NCBI GenBank assembly: GCA_021234155.1
Contig: JAJEKV010000002.1
Coordinates: 32,417,645-32,481,644, forward strand
DNA from: Isoetes taiwanensis
Taxonomy: Eukaryota; Streptophyta; Lycopodiopsida; Isoetales; Isoetaceae
Reading direction: 5' to 3'
Length of the DNA: 64,000 nucleotides
The notes below the pieces were generated by a model. The model saw nothing but the letters and a program-made list of their open reading frames with translations, had not been told where the DNA came from and did not search any database. Positions 1 to 11,743 of the stretch are shown one piece after another (position 1 is the first letter of the stretch; every line of letters begins with the position of its first letter). A program made the translations under genes and the position numbers.

Positions 1-1384
1 CCGTCATTGTCTGTAAAGGGTATGATCTTCCACATGACTTTGGTATGTACTTAAATTGTGGAAGACAAGTCTTTTGCTGGTCCATCTTGTCATGTATAAT
101 ACATAAATAGTTATTGGGTTCCAATGCAGATAATGTCCTCCACATCCAATAACATGATCTACATGATAGTTAGTCAGTCATATGGTCCTTCATATGCTCC
201 CTTATCCTAGCCCTTTGACTAGGTTGCACAGTCTTATCAAGAGTCTCCTTCAACTTAGCACATAAATTGCACTTTGCAAAGTTGTTTGAAGTTGCTATGG
301 TGACATGATTGAAATGCTTCTTCCATAACCTACTAAAGCTAGGTTGGGATATTGGAAGAATTCCCAATTCTCGAATTAGGGAATTCACTTCTTCCAAAAT
401 ACTCTTTTGAGTACAATGTGATGGCAACCTTTTCTCAACAACTGCTCTTCCCTTTTCATCCCTTTTGCTTTTGTGTGGCATAGACTCTGCATTGAAATCA
501 ATATATTTTTCAAATATCTCCCTGGCAGCCAAGGTCCTAGCTGTTGGTCTCAACAAACCATTATTTCCATGTAAAGCAATCCTGTTCCCCTCTGCCTGTT
601 TTTTTTGCCAATTATGCCATGAAGAAGTTGGAATTGCATGGATAGTCTGCCATGCTTTTGCACATATCCATTTGCCTAGCAAAGGGTATCTTTTTCTGTT
701 TGGGTTTCTTTCATCCTGAAGTGCATGCTCGAAGATTGTGTACATGTAGGTCCTCCTCTCATCAATAGTGTACTCTTGAAAAGTGGATCTTGCTTCCACC
801 AATTGTTCTATTGTAAAGAATTGCATACAAGCACTCCAACAACAATCTGAGCCCCTAACCTTCACCATTGTCTCATGTTTGATATCACTAATCAACTTGG
901 CTCTTTTGCTAGGATAATGTCTGGCAACTGATACTTCTCCCCTTTTGCCTAGGTTTAGAGTTCCAACTGCCAATGGATCAATATCAAGACAATCATTGTC
1001 CCCAACAACCTCAGGCTCTGGAAAAATATAATCCTCCACAAATTGAGCATTACTTATAGGCCATGCCATGATGCAAGGAACCTCCAATTGCTTGACACAA
1101 CCAAAACATTCCTTGTCACCCAAACCTTTACCTTTTCAGTTGTCTTCCAACATCGAAATTGCAATACCAATATTGTCTTCCCCTAGCCTTTCATCATTAA
1201 CAGCTTGACCAGGATCTGCTAGCACAATGACTCCTTGGCCTACTATTTCCTTGTTGCACTTGTGCATGATTCTCACCTTCTTGTTCCTCCATTGCACCCT
1301 ACTATAGAGGACTAATTGTTTTTCTTCAACATTCTTGCTAGGAGTTGGTTTTTCATTGATATTGCTCTTTTCAATATGTTGCAC
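1..1384 (-). pseudogene. DUF7869-type element protein, N-terminal part (locus 1, cut by window edge)
   Basis: Two consecutive minus-strand reading frames (1384-1136 and 1123-170) plus weaker coding in 120-1 form the N-terminal half of a transposon-type protein. The first carries a short domain (HKCNKEIVGQGVIVLADP) that recurs in locus 2 at 7.3-7.6 kb. The second has a Trp-Ser-Ala-Cys segment (WSACMQFFTIEQLVEARSTF), a basic middle, and a cysteine motif (CNLCAKLKETL) close to its end. Beyond the stop at 170 the code resumes as LCIIHDKMDQQKT, matching LCIIHDKMDQFKT at 6.2 kb of locus 2, so the stop is either a mutation or hides a splice junction. The catalytic-type C-terminal half would lie left of the window. 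Family naming rests on likeness to locus 2 and to DUF7869 proteins remembered from plants and protists; function is probably transposition. Confidence 0.6.
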
Positions 1385-1738
1385 ACCATCTTGAGTTGGA
1401 GAGGCACCATTGACCTAGGCAAATTGCACTCTTTTTAGTCAATGAGTAGTAAAAAATTATTACACCATAAGATAAAAAAGTACGTACATTTATGGAATAT
1501 GTAGAGGTAAATCAAATTTTTTTAAAAGCAAGAAATTCCTTGGAAATAGGTTTAATATAATAATAACAATGGGTGTAAACGAAATCATTTAAAACAAGAA
1601 TTTTCGTGGCAACAACAAGGAAATGACATTTATATAAATATATCCAAATTTTAATTATCGAAAATTTAGATATATGATTACGAAAAGACATATAACTGAT
1701 AAGGTAGACGTGAGAATTTATTATCCATAATAATATAC

Positions 1739-1860
1739 CCTAGATGATATAGCTGGCGGGAATTTCGTATGCCTGGCGTGTTATTTGAGGCAATCAATTA
1801 TTCACGCTAATTTCTAATTAACCCTATATAAATCCGGTTCACGCTCTCAAGACCTCCATT
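1739..1860 (+). promoter_or_regulatory. Element promoter module, copy 1 (TATA box)
   Basis: A stretch with TGGCGGGA, a GCCTGGCGTG half-palindrome, the string AGGCAATCAATTATTCACGC and a TATA box (TATATAAAT at 1825-1833) is followed about 85 bp later by the ATG of a small spliced gene. A clearly related stretch lies at 14,284-14,405 with the TATA box in the same place. The conservation and position indicate a core promoter shared by two element units. Confidence 0.6.
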
Positions 1861-1917
1861 CTGTCCAAAAATTTTTTTTACGCATGCCATGGCGTTGACC
1901 TCAAAATTTCGACCTTC

Positions 1918-2339
1918 ATGAAGAACCGAGGTCTCCTCAAAGAGGCGTCCGGGTTGAAGAAACCCCTCAATCCTCCCCTCAATCCTCCCCCCCCCCCCCC
2001 CCCCCCCCCATTGATTTTCTTTCCCAATTCTCCTCTGATTCCGATTCAGAGGATGAAGAGGAGGAGTTGGAGGAAGAGGAGGAGTTGGATTCTCAAGAAT
2101 ACATGACCGCTCTGCTTCAGGGTTGGCTTGACCCTGAAACAGAGAATGAAATCTCTGAAGAGTCAGAGGAGGAGGAGGAGGAGAAAGAAGATTCGGAAGA
2201 AGGTCGACAATTCGACCAATTTTTGGAGTGGTTGACAGATGAACCAGGTTTGCATGTTTGCTTTTTTTTTGTTTTTGCACCTTTCTTTCTTTTCTAACAC
2301 CTTTCTTTCTTCTTTGTTGCAGGCGTGGAAGAAGAGTGA
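1918..2339 (+). CDS. Small acidic spliced protein (poly-C interrupted)
   Basis: A two-exon gene is suggested downstream of the TATA box at 1825. Exon 1 would start at ATG 1918 (MKNRGLLKEASG), run through a proline-rich segment encoded by a 23-nt C run, then continue as an extremely acidic segment (SDSDSEDEEEELEEEEELDS) and end at a GT donor after 2247. A pyrimidine-rich intron ends in TTGCAG at 2322, and exon 2 adds GVEEE before a stop at 2337-2339. The part before and the part after the C run are in different frames, so the run length is either mis-sequenced, polymorphic or mutated. The product is about 110 residues, without a recognisable fold. The splice phase joins cleanly, which supports the exon call. 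Confidence 0.45.
1987..2009 (+). repeat. Poly-C tract (23 C)
   Basis: An uninterrupted run of 23 cytosines within coding sequence encodes proline. It separates two reading frames of the acidic gene, so a change of one or two bases in its length would open or close the full frame. Confidence 0.85.
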
Positions 2340-2879
2340 TGCAGATCCGGGGCGGCCCATTTTTTGTTTGGTTTCTTACAGAAGTTTTGGACACGCCTCT
2401 GGGCATTTTTTTTCAGCTGTAATATTGTGAAAAGCCTTCGGGCAGCTGCTTACAAGCCTTCAGGCATCTGTACATATAACTGTTTTTAATGAAATCAAAC
2501 AGTTTTCTTCATAAACTTTTTCTTCAAACAATTTTCTTCAAACAGTTTTTCTGTACATAATTTTTTTTGAATTAAATCAAACTGTTTTCTCCAATTATTT
2601 TGTCTCCAAGCTGTTTTCTCTAAAATTTTGTCTCTGCATTTGTCTCAACAAAGTTTCGGGAACACTATAAATCAACCACATGAGAAATCTCTGATTCATC
2701 ACAGTAACTATAGGAAATTTTCCTATACGACCTAAAACAATTCCCCAACCTTACACATCATTTTTTAGCCTTGATAATTTTGCCTTTAAAATCATTTTTA
2801 ATTTAGCCTATAAAGCAGAGTTTCATTAAAGTTGGAATTCTGAAGACAAGTTGGAATAATTTTTATATAGTATACCTTG

Positions 2880-3175
2880 GAGGGTTATGTATACCTCAAT
2901 ACTTATAGTATGGTTATGTGTATTACAAAAGGTTATGTATACCTGTTGCATACTATGGTTATGTGTATTACAAAAGGTTATGTATACCTGATAACAATAA
3001 GATTACAATAAGATAACAATAAGAGTACAACCAGATTACAATAAGATAACAAGTACTATTATTTTACTATTACTTATATTACGGTTATGTGTATTACAAA
3101 AGGTTATGTGTACCTGTTGTATACTAACACAACCAGATTACAATAAGATAACAAGTAATATTATTCTTCTACTAT
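2880..3175. repeat. Tandem repeats in spacer (GGTTATGTGTATTACAAAA family)
   Basis: Units built from GGTTATGTGTATTACAAAA, GGTTATGTATACCTG and CAGATTACAATAAGATAACA recur several times. They are AT-rich with no coding capacity. The flanking stretches 2,560-2,880 and 3,175-3,460 show nothing I can name. Confidence 0.7.
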
Positions 3176-3461
3176 TACTCTGAATGATCGAGAACTAGCG
3201 AGCTCGAGAGATCCTTTCGATCATGAACATTTGATACTCCCTATTCCACGGGGAGATGGATGATAACATCGGCGGGATCGGGATAATGGCGAGGATTGAG
3301 AAACATGGTGAGCGGTCTTCAAAGCGGTATATCTCGCTCGCGGCACGCTTGAAGTCCTCATGATTCATCTTGCAAGTGATAGAATCACGTTCAAGACCAG
3401 AATAAGTCATAGCTAGACGGAGGCCAATGTTGCTGCACTCGGCAATTTGATGTATATTTAT

Positions 3462-3550
3462 ACCCACCAAAATTATTGATGGTATACCCACCAAAATTAT
3501 TGATGGTATATACTCACCAAAATTATTGATAGTATATACATAGAAATTAT
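3462..3550. repeat. Short tandem repeat (CCACCAAAATTATTGATGG)
   Basis: Three to four decaying copies of a unit of about 24 bp centred on CCACCAAAATTATTGATGG. Simple tandem array just upstream of the promoter-like module at 3,597. Confidence 0.75.
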
Positions 3551-3596
3551 TGGATCATATACATGTATGGTACTTTCATTATAAAGGCAATGAACA

Positions 3597-3674
3597 CCAA
3601 TAATTCACATCAATAATTTTACTTCACTATAAAAGCAGCTCCATCCGGTGGTAGAGCTCATTCATCTCCCATGG
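3597..3674 (+). promoter_or_regulatory. Promoter-like module, copy 1
   Basis: A 78-bp segment beginning CCAATAATTCACATCAATAA, with CACTATAAAAGC as a TATA box, ends at TCTCCCATGG. It recurs at 4,218-4,295 with few changes. The ATG at 3671 opens MASLPDRPENIQSF and then meets a GT donor, so this may be a start exon. The regions after both copies have no sustained coding. Confidence 0.55.
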
Positions 3675-4217
3675 CTTCCTTGCCTGATCGTCCAGAGAAC
3701 ATCCAATCCTTCAGGTGCTACCTTAGCTATAATGATCTGTGTGAATGCTTTCTGAAATGGTATCAAACTTGATCCATGGCTGCAGTCCAAAGCGGATGGT
3801 CTGCGGTGCTTGCTTGAGGAAGCTCACTCGTGTTAAGGTCCACCTTTATTGGCTTCACGATCGGGGAGATCTTTGAGCTGAATAGCATCCGTGCTTTGAT
3901 GTTGATGATGAGTGAATCGTAGACGCTAAGGATATAATAATGACATGAGTACCTATGAACTATGCAAAGTTTGTCTTTTATTTTCAATCACACCTATATT
4001 AGTCAAGCAGCAATGACGAGTGAATCATCTATGATATGTATACCTGTTAAGGATATAATAATATAAGCACTTATGATTTGTGTATCTGTTAAGGATATAT
4101 ATAATATAAGCATAGTGAATATTAGTTGATGTATAGAATCGAGTACATGATAGAATCATACACTGCGTACAAGTACATGATACTTGTATACGCTCAATGA
4201 TGGGCTTCTGATCCACC

Positions 4218-4295
4218 CCAATAATTCACATCAATAATTTTACTTCACTATAAAAGCGGCTCCATTCGGGGCTAGAGGTCATTCGTCTCCCATGG
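4218..4295 (+). promoter_or_regulatory. Promoter-like module, copy 2
   Basis: Second copy of the module at 3,597-3,674, in the same orientation about 620 bp downstream, again with CACTATAAAAGC and a terminal CCATGG. Direct duplication of a whole start region suggests two decayed gene copies or an internal tandem duplication. 4,300-4,960 contains no gene I can support. Confidence 0.55.
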
Positions 4296-4964
4296 ATTAT
4301 TTTCCTTCTTCTATTCACCACATCGGCGATCAAGTGCTTTCGATGAGCCACTCTCGATCTTGTTGGTTGCCTAGATAGGCATCTTCTTCTTGATCCCTAC
4401 CTGCGAAGAAAAGCTTTTGGTGAGATTCATTGCCCTGCGTCAATTAGGTGTTATGATCCATCGATATGGCTTCACGGCGCATGAGCTATGAGATATCGGG
4501 GATCACTACTACAGATCCACGAAGATGATTGAATCACTGTTCAACATATAAGCACTTGACCATCTTATCTATGAATCATGTATGCATTTATATATTAAAG
4601 ATGTAGCGATTATATATGATCACAAATATAGTAATGTTATGTATTAAGATGAAAGATATGTATTACAAGTACAAGATCTCATGTATTAAGATGAACAATG
4701 TGCTATGTCTTTCCACATGTCTATAATATATTTGAATTTGATTTGTTTTAGGCCTCTTGCCATTGGCATCGGGCATAATGAATAGCATCTAAATTTTCAT
4801 ACCTTGAAGGATCGGAAGGATTAGGCATAGCGCTTAGTCAAGCAGTCTTTGTAGTCCCCTCCGGTAGGCTTCCACCCACGATACAAAAATATGGCCAAAA
4901 TATGTAGATTACGGATCAAGAACGAGCATTCTCCTCTGCATATCCTAACCAAGTGGCGGTGTTA

Positions 4965-7900
4965 TCATCTCCGGTCGACTAGAACAAACATACCCTTTGT
5001 CACATATGCGTGAGGATCAAACTCTTCAAGAGGCAACAACCGGGGCGGCCATCGGCGGGCCACAATAAGATGGTAAAGGTCGTGTGACCAAGGCGGAATC
5101 GTCGACCTACGGAACAAATCTTTGTTTGTTCTAGAGGAGCTTGTCTTGTTTGTGGCCAAAATGCATCATTTTGAGGGCGTCCTGAAGCAACATCCTCAAA
5201 GAGATAAGAAGCTGGCTCCAATACTCAACACTTGCCGTGTATTGCCTTGCAAACAAGCTACTTTCTTGATTCTTACATATGTCCTTCCATAGGGAGATGT
5301 ATTTGTTGATGCTATCCTTCAACCCTGGAAGATCTTTCAATGTTGGTCTAGGAGGAATATTTTGTGGCACACCACTTGGTATCATTGGCTGACCATGTTC
5401 ATCCTCTTTCCACATTCTAACTCCTGGAGAATCTGCTGGAAGCCACTCTTTATGTGTAGGACGCATTTTGTATTGCATAACAGGCCAATCTCCTGCCATC
5501 TTAAATTTGAAGAGCAATGGTTCAGTATGCCCAACCAGGCGTTGGCCCTTATCAGGGATGAATCCCTTCACAAAATCCTTCCAATTTGGAACTTCATCAA
5601 TAAAGTATGGAATTGGGGATTTTGCATTGCATTTGCTAAACAAGTAAAAGTAGCTCACGGTAGTGTCAAAGCATCCAACGAACTCATCAAGGTTGAAAAA
5701 TTTCCAAATAAAGCATCAATATCATCATGGGTGTGGCCGACCATCATAAAGCCCACTTGGATCTCATCAAAGACCTTAAGCCAAGTCAAATAAGATAAGT
5801 ATGAAAAGACATACCTATTTTTGTTTTGCCCTGCTGCATTATCAAGTTGCAAATAGAGATTTCGGGGAAGAGGGTTGAACACCTCAGGATTCGTTGTAGT
5901 TGAAGTATTTGGCAATACTTCTCCCATGGAAGCAAGTTTGTTCTTCAAAGGATTGATGTCCTTGACTGCTTGCATCCATTTGCAATCTGCAGGCTTACTT
6001 CCACATAAGTCACCTATCTTGTCCTCTTGCACCAATTCCAAGTTATGCAATATTCTAGAAAGTGAACCAATGTGGAAGTTTGAATCATCTTTCCATAAAT
6101 CAAGTGAAAAATGACCATAGGCACGACCACCATGCCCATGAGTCAAAGCTCTGTCAAACCGCTCTTCAAGCGATCACCTCTCCATCTGATTTTGCTAGAT
6201 GATGACTTCTAGGCACTAAAGTCTTAAACTGATCCATCTTATCATGTATTATACATAGATGATTTTCAGGAGACCCATTTGTGACAATGCTCTCAATGCC
6301 AATATTGACTTACGCAGAAGGCGTTGCTCTAGCATATGAGCCCGACGTTGAATTGCAAGATTTCGTCTCTCTCTTGTATCTTTTGTTTTTCCAGCTTTTG
6401 CTTAATTAATTACTTGAGATGTTGCATTTAGAGAAGGCTGTATTTTTTGCAATGCTAACATCGGAAATTCCCTTTTCCATATACTATAAAAAGAGTTCAA
6501 GGCTACAGTTGTTCCTGTAAGCTCTTCAACGACTGCTCCAACTTCTTTATGTATAAGCTTCTTATTAAGAATGGAAGGAAGCTTGCGTACATTTTCTCTT
6601 ACATCATCTCTACCTCTTTTGCTCCTATGGGGAATACTTTCAGCATTCTCCTGAATGAATCATCTAGCACACATTAGGTGGCGGTGTAGTGGATCACGGG
6701 CTTCTTAGAGCCGATATTACCATGTTGACTACCTTTGCACTGCTTCAAATCTGTTTCTCCAATTGTAAAATGTTGGTTGGTGATACCTAAAGCCATCGCC
6801 ACCGGCCCGGACGAGGCAATTCCATCCCCTTGAGCACTATCTGTCCCTCTCCTTCTCCTGTGTAAGTCACACTCAGCACGTCAAAAAAATACGTAACCCT
6901 TGCATTGTATGGTTGAGATAAAAATTCTTTTCTTAATTCACATACTTGATGCTTGGTAAGTTTCTTGTTGCAAGTATTTTTGCAGCAGCTTGTCTTCATG
7001 AACTTATTGATTGAAGTTGTGGAGCATAGCCTTTCCTCTTTGCTCTTTCCCTTGGGTTGTCTTGGAATCCTATGTGTGTAAGTATACTTCCTTTTTCGTT
7101 TGAATTGAGCCTGAATGTTGTCCTCAAAAGATTCTATTTCCATATCCTCATTTTCTTTAGCTTCTCGAGCTTGCAGATGTTGTGAGACAGTCCTTCCATC
7201 CTGCGACATCACGCCAGCTATTTTCCCATTGTACAAGGTAATTTTTCTGCTGGCCTTTACGCACAAGCATGACATTTGAGATCCTCGTAATTAGTGCGGG
7301 GAAGGATCTTCCCACCTGAGAGCCCCACCTTTGAGTCTCCTAAAAATTCATCGTCAACAGCATCCTGGGGATCACTGAAGACAATTATGGCCTCTGCATA
7401 TTTACTTCGGTCACATGCATGAAGAATGTGGCAATGCTTATCCAAGAGATCAGTTCTTGAGAAACTAGGTGGTGGTTCATCATCATCTGATGCTATCCTG
7501 CGAGGAAAACGTGTACCTAGATCCACTGTAGGATCAATTTCTTCATCGCATCGACATTGCCTCTCTGATTCTACAATCGAGGTCGGGATTGATGGAGTAG
7601 CTAAATCAATGGCATGATATCTTATATCTTGCGAGGCCATTCGATAAGCGTGCCCGCGACCCTCTTCAATGTTGTCGCGCCATCACATGGAATCGGAAGG
7701 ATGTGGGTAGGCACCACGACCTCGGTAACTTACCTTTGCGCCACGTTGAGTCGTCAACATTCTTCCCATGGATGCAAGTTCTATTCACCAAGACACCCTT
7801 ACCAACCACAGTATTATTACTGACAAGGTTCACCATATTTCGTCTTTCGCTTCTTGTTTGAAGGGCGGGCGATCGATAATCGAAGTCCGATGATGTTGTG

Positions 7901-8180
7901 GAGGGACTACTAGGCAAGTTGGGGTTTTGATATCGGGCGTTTCCGATGAGTAAGTTGGGGCTCCTTCCACGATTATTTCACTTGATTTGAGGCCATTCGA
8001 TAAATGTCCCCCCGGCCCGGCAATGTTATCTGCTCCCTCACGCGGAATGGGAAGCACATGGGTGGGCACTATGGCCGGTGACCTCCCGCGACCACATTGC
8101 ACCATGGAATGTTCCGCCATGCGGATGGCCTCTATGCAATTCATGTCCCCCCGGCAACTACCACATCCCCATCGACAAGG
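4965..8180 (-). pseudogene. DUF7869-type element protein, locus 2 (broken)
   Basis: Reading minus from about 8,180, three related short domains come first (around 8,150-8,030, 7,917-7,700 and 7,640-7,257). Next is 7,275-6,787 with a Cys segment (CCKNTCNKKLTKHQVCELRK), then a degenerate stretch 6,780-6,180, then 6,146-5,655 and 5,658-4,965. The fifth part carries the hallmark of the DUF7869 domain: LYLQLDNAAGQNKNR and, about 40 residues later, VGHTHDDIDALFGNFS, whose acidic and histidine residues look like an RNase H-type active site. The C-terminal part (KDFVKGFIPDKGQRLVGH, then a proline-rich region) continues in a second and third frame. Frame changes at about 5,657 and 5,190 could be introns or lesions, but the stretch at 6.2-6.8 kb is clearly decayed. 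Probably a dead transposase; no terminal repeats were found around it. Confidence 0.7.
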
Positions 8181-8319
8181 TTACGCAGGGGCCTTTTCCT
8201 GTGAGAATCAATACACATATATATATATATACTTGTTAGAGACATGCAACCCTCGATGACATATACTTAGTGAAAATAGAGCGAAAATGTGAAAGAAATT
8301 ATACGACATGAGACAAATG

Positions 8320-8560
8320 GCGCAGCTGCTCCATTTACGAAGCGCCATTTTACCTTGAGCCGGGCGCCATTTACCTTTAAATAAATGCAAGTTGCGCCAT
8401 TTCCCTTGAAATGGGCATTTCATGCGCCATTTTCCCATTAAATGGCGCATTGCGTCATTTAAAGGGAAATAAATGCTCCATTTCAAGGAAAATGGTGCAT
8501 TTGCTCCATTTCAAGGAAAATGGCCCATTGACAGGTAAATGGCATCTTTATTCTAAATGC
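8320..8560. repeat. Block-A palindrome array, part 1
   Basis: About nine partly degenerate copies of the AAATGGCGC / GCGCCATTT half-sites in both orientations, preceded by a (TA)n run near 8,217-8,231. No coding sequence. The following 8,560-9,480 holds two other short repeat styles: CAAGCGCTGAA-type words at 8,800-9,000, and GGCGGGCAAATTCAAAATT words at 9,230-9,450. Confidence 0.8.
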
Positions 8561-9489
8561 TATATCTAATAGCTAGAGTTATGGATTCCTATTACTACAA
8601 GATTCAGCAAGACATCAATTGTTGAGAACTTATCTACTGAACAAGATAGAGAAGATCTACCCTTAAACATATTAAAATATTTAACATCCTACATCCTACA
8701 TTAAACATACTAAAACATTTTACTAGGCTGAATAGCCTCTAACCACGGAGGTCATTGGCGATTCGGATCCGCCATATCCGGAGAATGCTTTCAAGAATTT
8801 GGTCAAGCGCTGAATAATCTTGACAAAAGTGGACAAGCTTGGAGAATCACGGACAAGCGCTGAAAAAAATGAAGACGAAGCCATGGAATGAAGCCAAGCG
8901 CTGAAGAATGAAGCCGCGCCTAAGAACGAAAGCTAGCTACCAAGAATGAAGACAAGGGCTAAGCGGGCCGCAAAAGAAAGACAAGCGGCCAAGGCGGGCT
9001 GGCCGCTATCGACTAAGGAACCAACGTCTAAGACGAATAGACGTCTGAGAAGCGCACCGCTTTGTCGACCAAGAGATCTCAGCCGCGCAAATACCTACGA
9101 ATATTGAAAGCGAGGGCGCCCAGGTGCATAAAATCGCAACCGTCGGAGTCGAAATATAAGCGCCTTCTAATGACCATGTTCGCCTCTCGACAAAGAGACA
9201 AATGAAAGGCCATTATGAAGTGGGCCAGGCGGGCAAATTCAAAGTTCAAAATCTGGGCGGGCAAATTCAAAATTTCAAATTTGAGGTGACAAGGGCAGGG
9301 ACACCTGGCGTCTTGGCGGAATGACTTAAACTACCTAAGATTTATAATGGCGAGCAGGCGGGAGAAAGATTGGCGGGGAAAATTCAAAATTTTAAAATTT
9401 GTAGAGACGGATTTGTGGCGGGAAAAATCGAAATTTTCAAAATTCGAGGAGGGCAGACAGCGCAAATTTGAAGAGCGAGGCGGGTAAAA

Positions 9490-9743
9490 TTGGTTTTCTT
9501 TTCTTTCCCCGACTTTTCTTTTCTTTTCTTTCCGTCAATTTTTCATTTTCAATTTCATTGTTCTTTTCTCCCGCCCGCCTTCCGCCTTAGCCTTCGCCGG
9601 GCGCCTAAGCGCCTAAAGCGCCCTTGCACATTCTCTCTCCTATTCAACCATCTTCTCTCTCTAGCGCTTTGTTGATCAGGGGGCTTCGGAAAAAAAAAGT
9701 GGAGTAGGATTTATACGGTCCTGTACTTTTATACTTTTATACA
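9490..9743 (+). promoter_or_regulatory. Putative promoter and 5' leader of block-A gene 1
   Basis: A pyrimidine-rich stretch (TTTTCTTTTCTTTC) is followed by GGATTTATACGG and TTTTATACTTTTATACA directly before the ATG at 9744. No perfect TATA box, but the position directly upstream of a confirmed first exon makes it the likely leader. Confidence 0.35.
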
Positions 9744-10704
9744 ATGGCGCAATCTTCGATCAAAATCCAGGAGCCAGGCTCAGGTTAGTATCTGTTGTTT
9801 CTTAGGTAGTGTCTTAGGTAGCTGAAGTGTAGTGTCTTAGGTAACTGAAATGGCGCGGACGCGCCATTTCATTAGGAGAGGGTGGGTTTGTAGCAGCCTT
9901 TTCCTCCTATAGTTTGTGAAATGGCGCAGCTGCGCCATTTCCATAATGTCTGTTAATATTCTTGTAGAGGCGGACCCATAAAAGAGCAAATGGCGCAGGT
10001 GCGCCATTTAGACTAAATGGCGCAGGTGCGCCATTTAGACTAAATGGCGCACCTGCGCCATTTGCTCTATTATATAAAAGCTAAATGGCGCAGGTGCGCC
10101 ATTTAGACTAAATGGCGCAGCTGCGCCATTTAGTCTAAATGCCGTTTGCCTGTTTTAACTTTCTAGCACATGCCATTTCTCTCACCATGCTTACCTCGCA
10201 GCGGCTAGTGCGCCGAAGAAATGGAACGTGGTGACTTCGAGGAGCATAGTCCTCGCTGGAAGGTCTTGGTGTATGGAGATCGTTAGAGCCATACCCTTGA
10301 CTGAAGGCGTAGACCCAACCAAGGGAGACAAGAGGCGAGAACTTTGCCTCCTTGTCAAATCAGGTACAGGTGAAGAAGGAGCCTCAACCGTGGCCCAGAT
10401 GGGCATCATTGTCAACATGAGAGAAGTCAAGAAACAAGGAAGACTTGACTTTCTTGGTTGCACAGTGGAAGATCCGGTCAGTGGCAGCATTGATCTCTAT
10501 TGCATGGATTGGCAGTGCTACGAGCCTGCAATGATGGAGTCCAGCATGAAGGACCAAGCACTGTCGGCCAAGAAAAAAGGTTGGCCGCTGCCATCTTATG
10601 AGTCCAGAGAGCAAGCAGATATCAAAGGCACGGTAGAGATCCTCAAAGGATTGATTCTCATGGCGGCCATGGACATGTCCAAAACTCCGTGTCCTACATT
10701 GTAA
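9744..10704 (+). CDS. Block-A gene 1, two-exon hypothetical protein
   Basis: Exon 1 is 9744-9783 (MAQSSIKIQEPGS) with a GTTAGT donor; exon 2 starts at 10202 after CTCGCAG and runs open to the stop at 10704. The splice phase joins in frame, giving about 180 residues with no internal stop, which is strong evidence that the gene is or was recently functional. Exon 2 begins AASAPKKWNVVTSRSIVLAG and contains EVKKQGRLDFLGCTVEDP. I recognise no family. The 418-bp intron is made largely of the block-A palindrome. Its downstream neighbour on the same strand is the ParB-like/methyltransferase-like gene, so the two probably belong to one element. Confidence 0.65.
9784..10201. repeat. Block-A palindromes filling intron 1
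   Basis: Seven copies of the palindrome ATGGCGCAGCTGCGCCAT or one-base variants (GCAGGTGC, GCACCTGC, GCGGACGC centres) lie between the donor and acceptor, spaced by 5-45 bp. Each can base-pair with itself as a perfect inverted repeat of 20-22 bp including the flanking A/T runs. None overlaps the splice sites. Confidence 0.92.
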
Positions 10705-11126
10705 GAGCGAAGATCTCGGGCAACATGCCGCCGATAATGGATATGAGATGGTCTTGGGAGAGATGCAGAGAAAAGGTGTAAAATAAAAATGCCACCAAAA
10801 GCGGCAAAGGAACAAAACAGGTGGAGGTGGTGATGTACACAGAGGGAGACGTAACAAGAAGAAGGGCAGAAGTTGAGAAAGGAGGGGCATAGGGATGAGA
10901 AGAGGGATGAGACTGAGGCTCACAAACATGATTCTCCGTGAAGTCCACTAAGAAGCCTCACGATGAGAAGCCCGCCGATAGTGACCGCGACTATTAGTGA
11001 CAATGAGGAGGCTACAAAGCACATAAGAAATGTAGCATCCACAGCAGATAGCACTCCAGCAAAGAGAAAGCAGAAACCAAAGTACAGATAAGGGCAAGGA
11101 AATTACAAAAGATTGCAGATCTTGAA

Positions 11127-11743
11127 GTGCCCGAGGAACTAAAGATGGACCGTGACGAAGAAGAAGAAATGGCAGAGGAAACACTAAAGAAAATACAAAA
11201 GCACGGCCACATGTTCCCCCTTGGAGTCACATACACCGTAAGAATATCTATCCGGGATCTAGAAGAGGCCCCACCTAATATGACCGCCGTGGTTATTAAC
11301 CCGAAAGCATGTTAGGAGGCTCTAAATCATTTGCCGAGGATCCACACCGGGTATTCACTCAGTGAGATGTAGTGCCCTTTGATCCGGATACAAAGGAGTT
11401 GCTGAGCTGGTCACAGGAATCTGACTTGATTCGGAAAAGATTTTATATTATCAATGGTAATCATTCGGTCGCTGCTGCTCAGCTCGTGTGCAGTAAGTTG
11501 GGGACAGAGGATGCTAGAGCTGAGCTCAGCAAGATCTATGTCTATAGAATATGCGAGTTCTTTTCGAGAGATCGGTGACTGGACCTTCTTATTTCGGTGT
11601 GGATGTGAATGATATAGTAGCAAAAGCGTCTTCAAGGAACCATATGTGGATCGGATCCACCATCTTCGCAAGCGGATACCGGGAATGCGGAAGACCAGCC
11701 CCCAGCGGTAAAAGGGACGATCAAGAAGTGACGAAAGTACAAG
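11127..11743 (+). pseudogene. ParB-like N-terminal part of block-A gene 2
   Basis: Plus-strand coding in three consecutive pieces. 11,127-11,315 gives an acidic start and HGHMFPLGVTYTVRISIRDL. After a TAG and a TGA the frame continues at 11,372-11,578, with FYIINGNHSVAAAQLV, a good match to the ParB/sulfiredoxin-type motif (GxHR/S..AA) that binds nucleotide in ParB-like proteins. A further stretch to the donor GGTATG at 11,744 contains FKEPYVDRIHHLRKRIPGMR in another frame. In bacteria and phages ParB-like domains are often fused to N4/N6 DNA methylases, which fits the methyltransferase-like sequence 0.8-1.7 kb downstream. Several stops make this copy inactive. Region 10,705-11,100 shows no separate gene. 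Confidence 0.45.

Noticed and set aside
10384-10948. 181-aa and 84-aa minus ORFs
   Set aside because: Antisense to the spliced block-A gene 1, which has in-frame exon joining; the minus frames have no motif.
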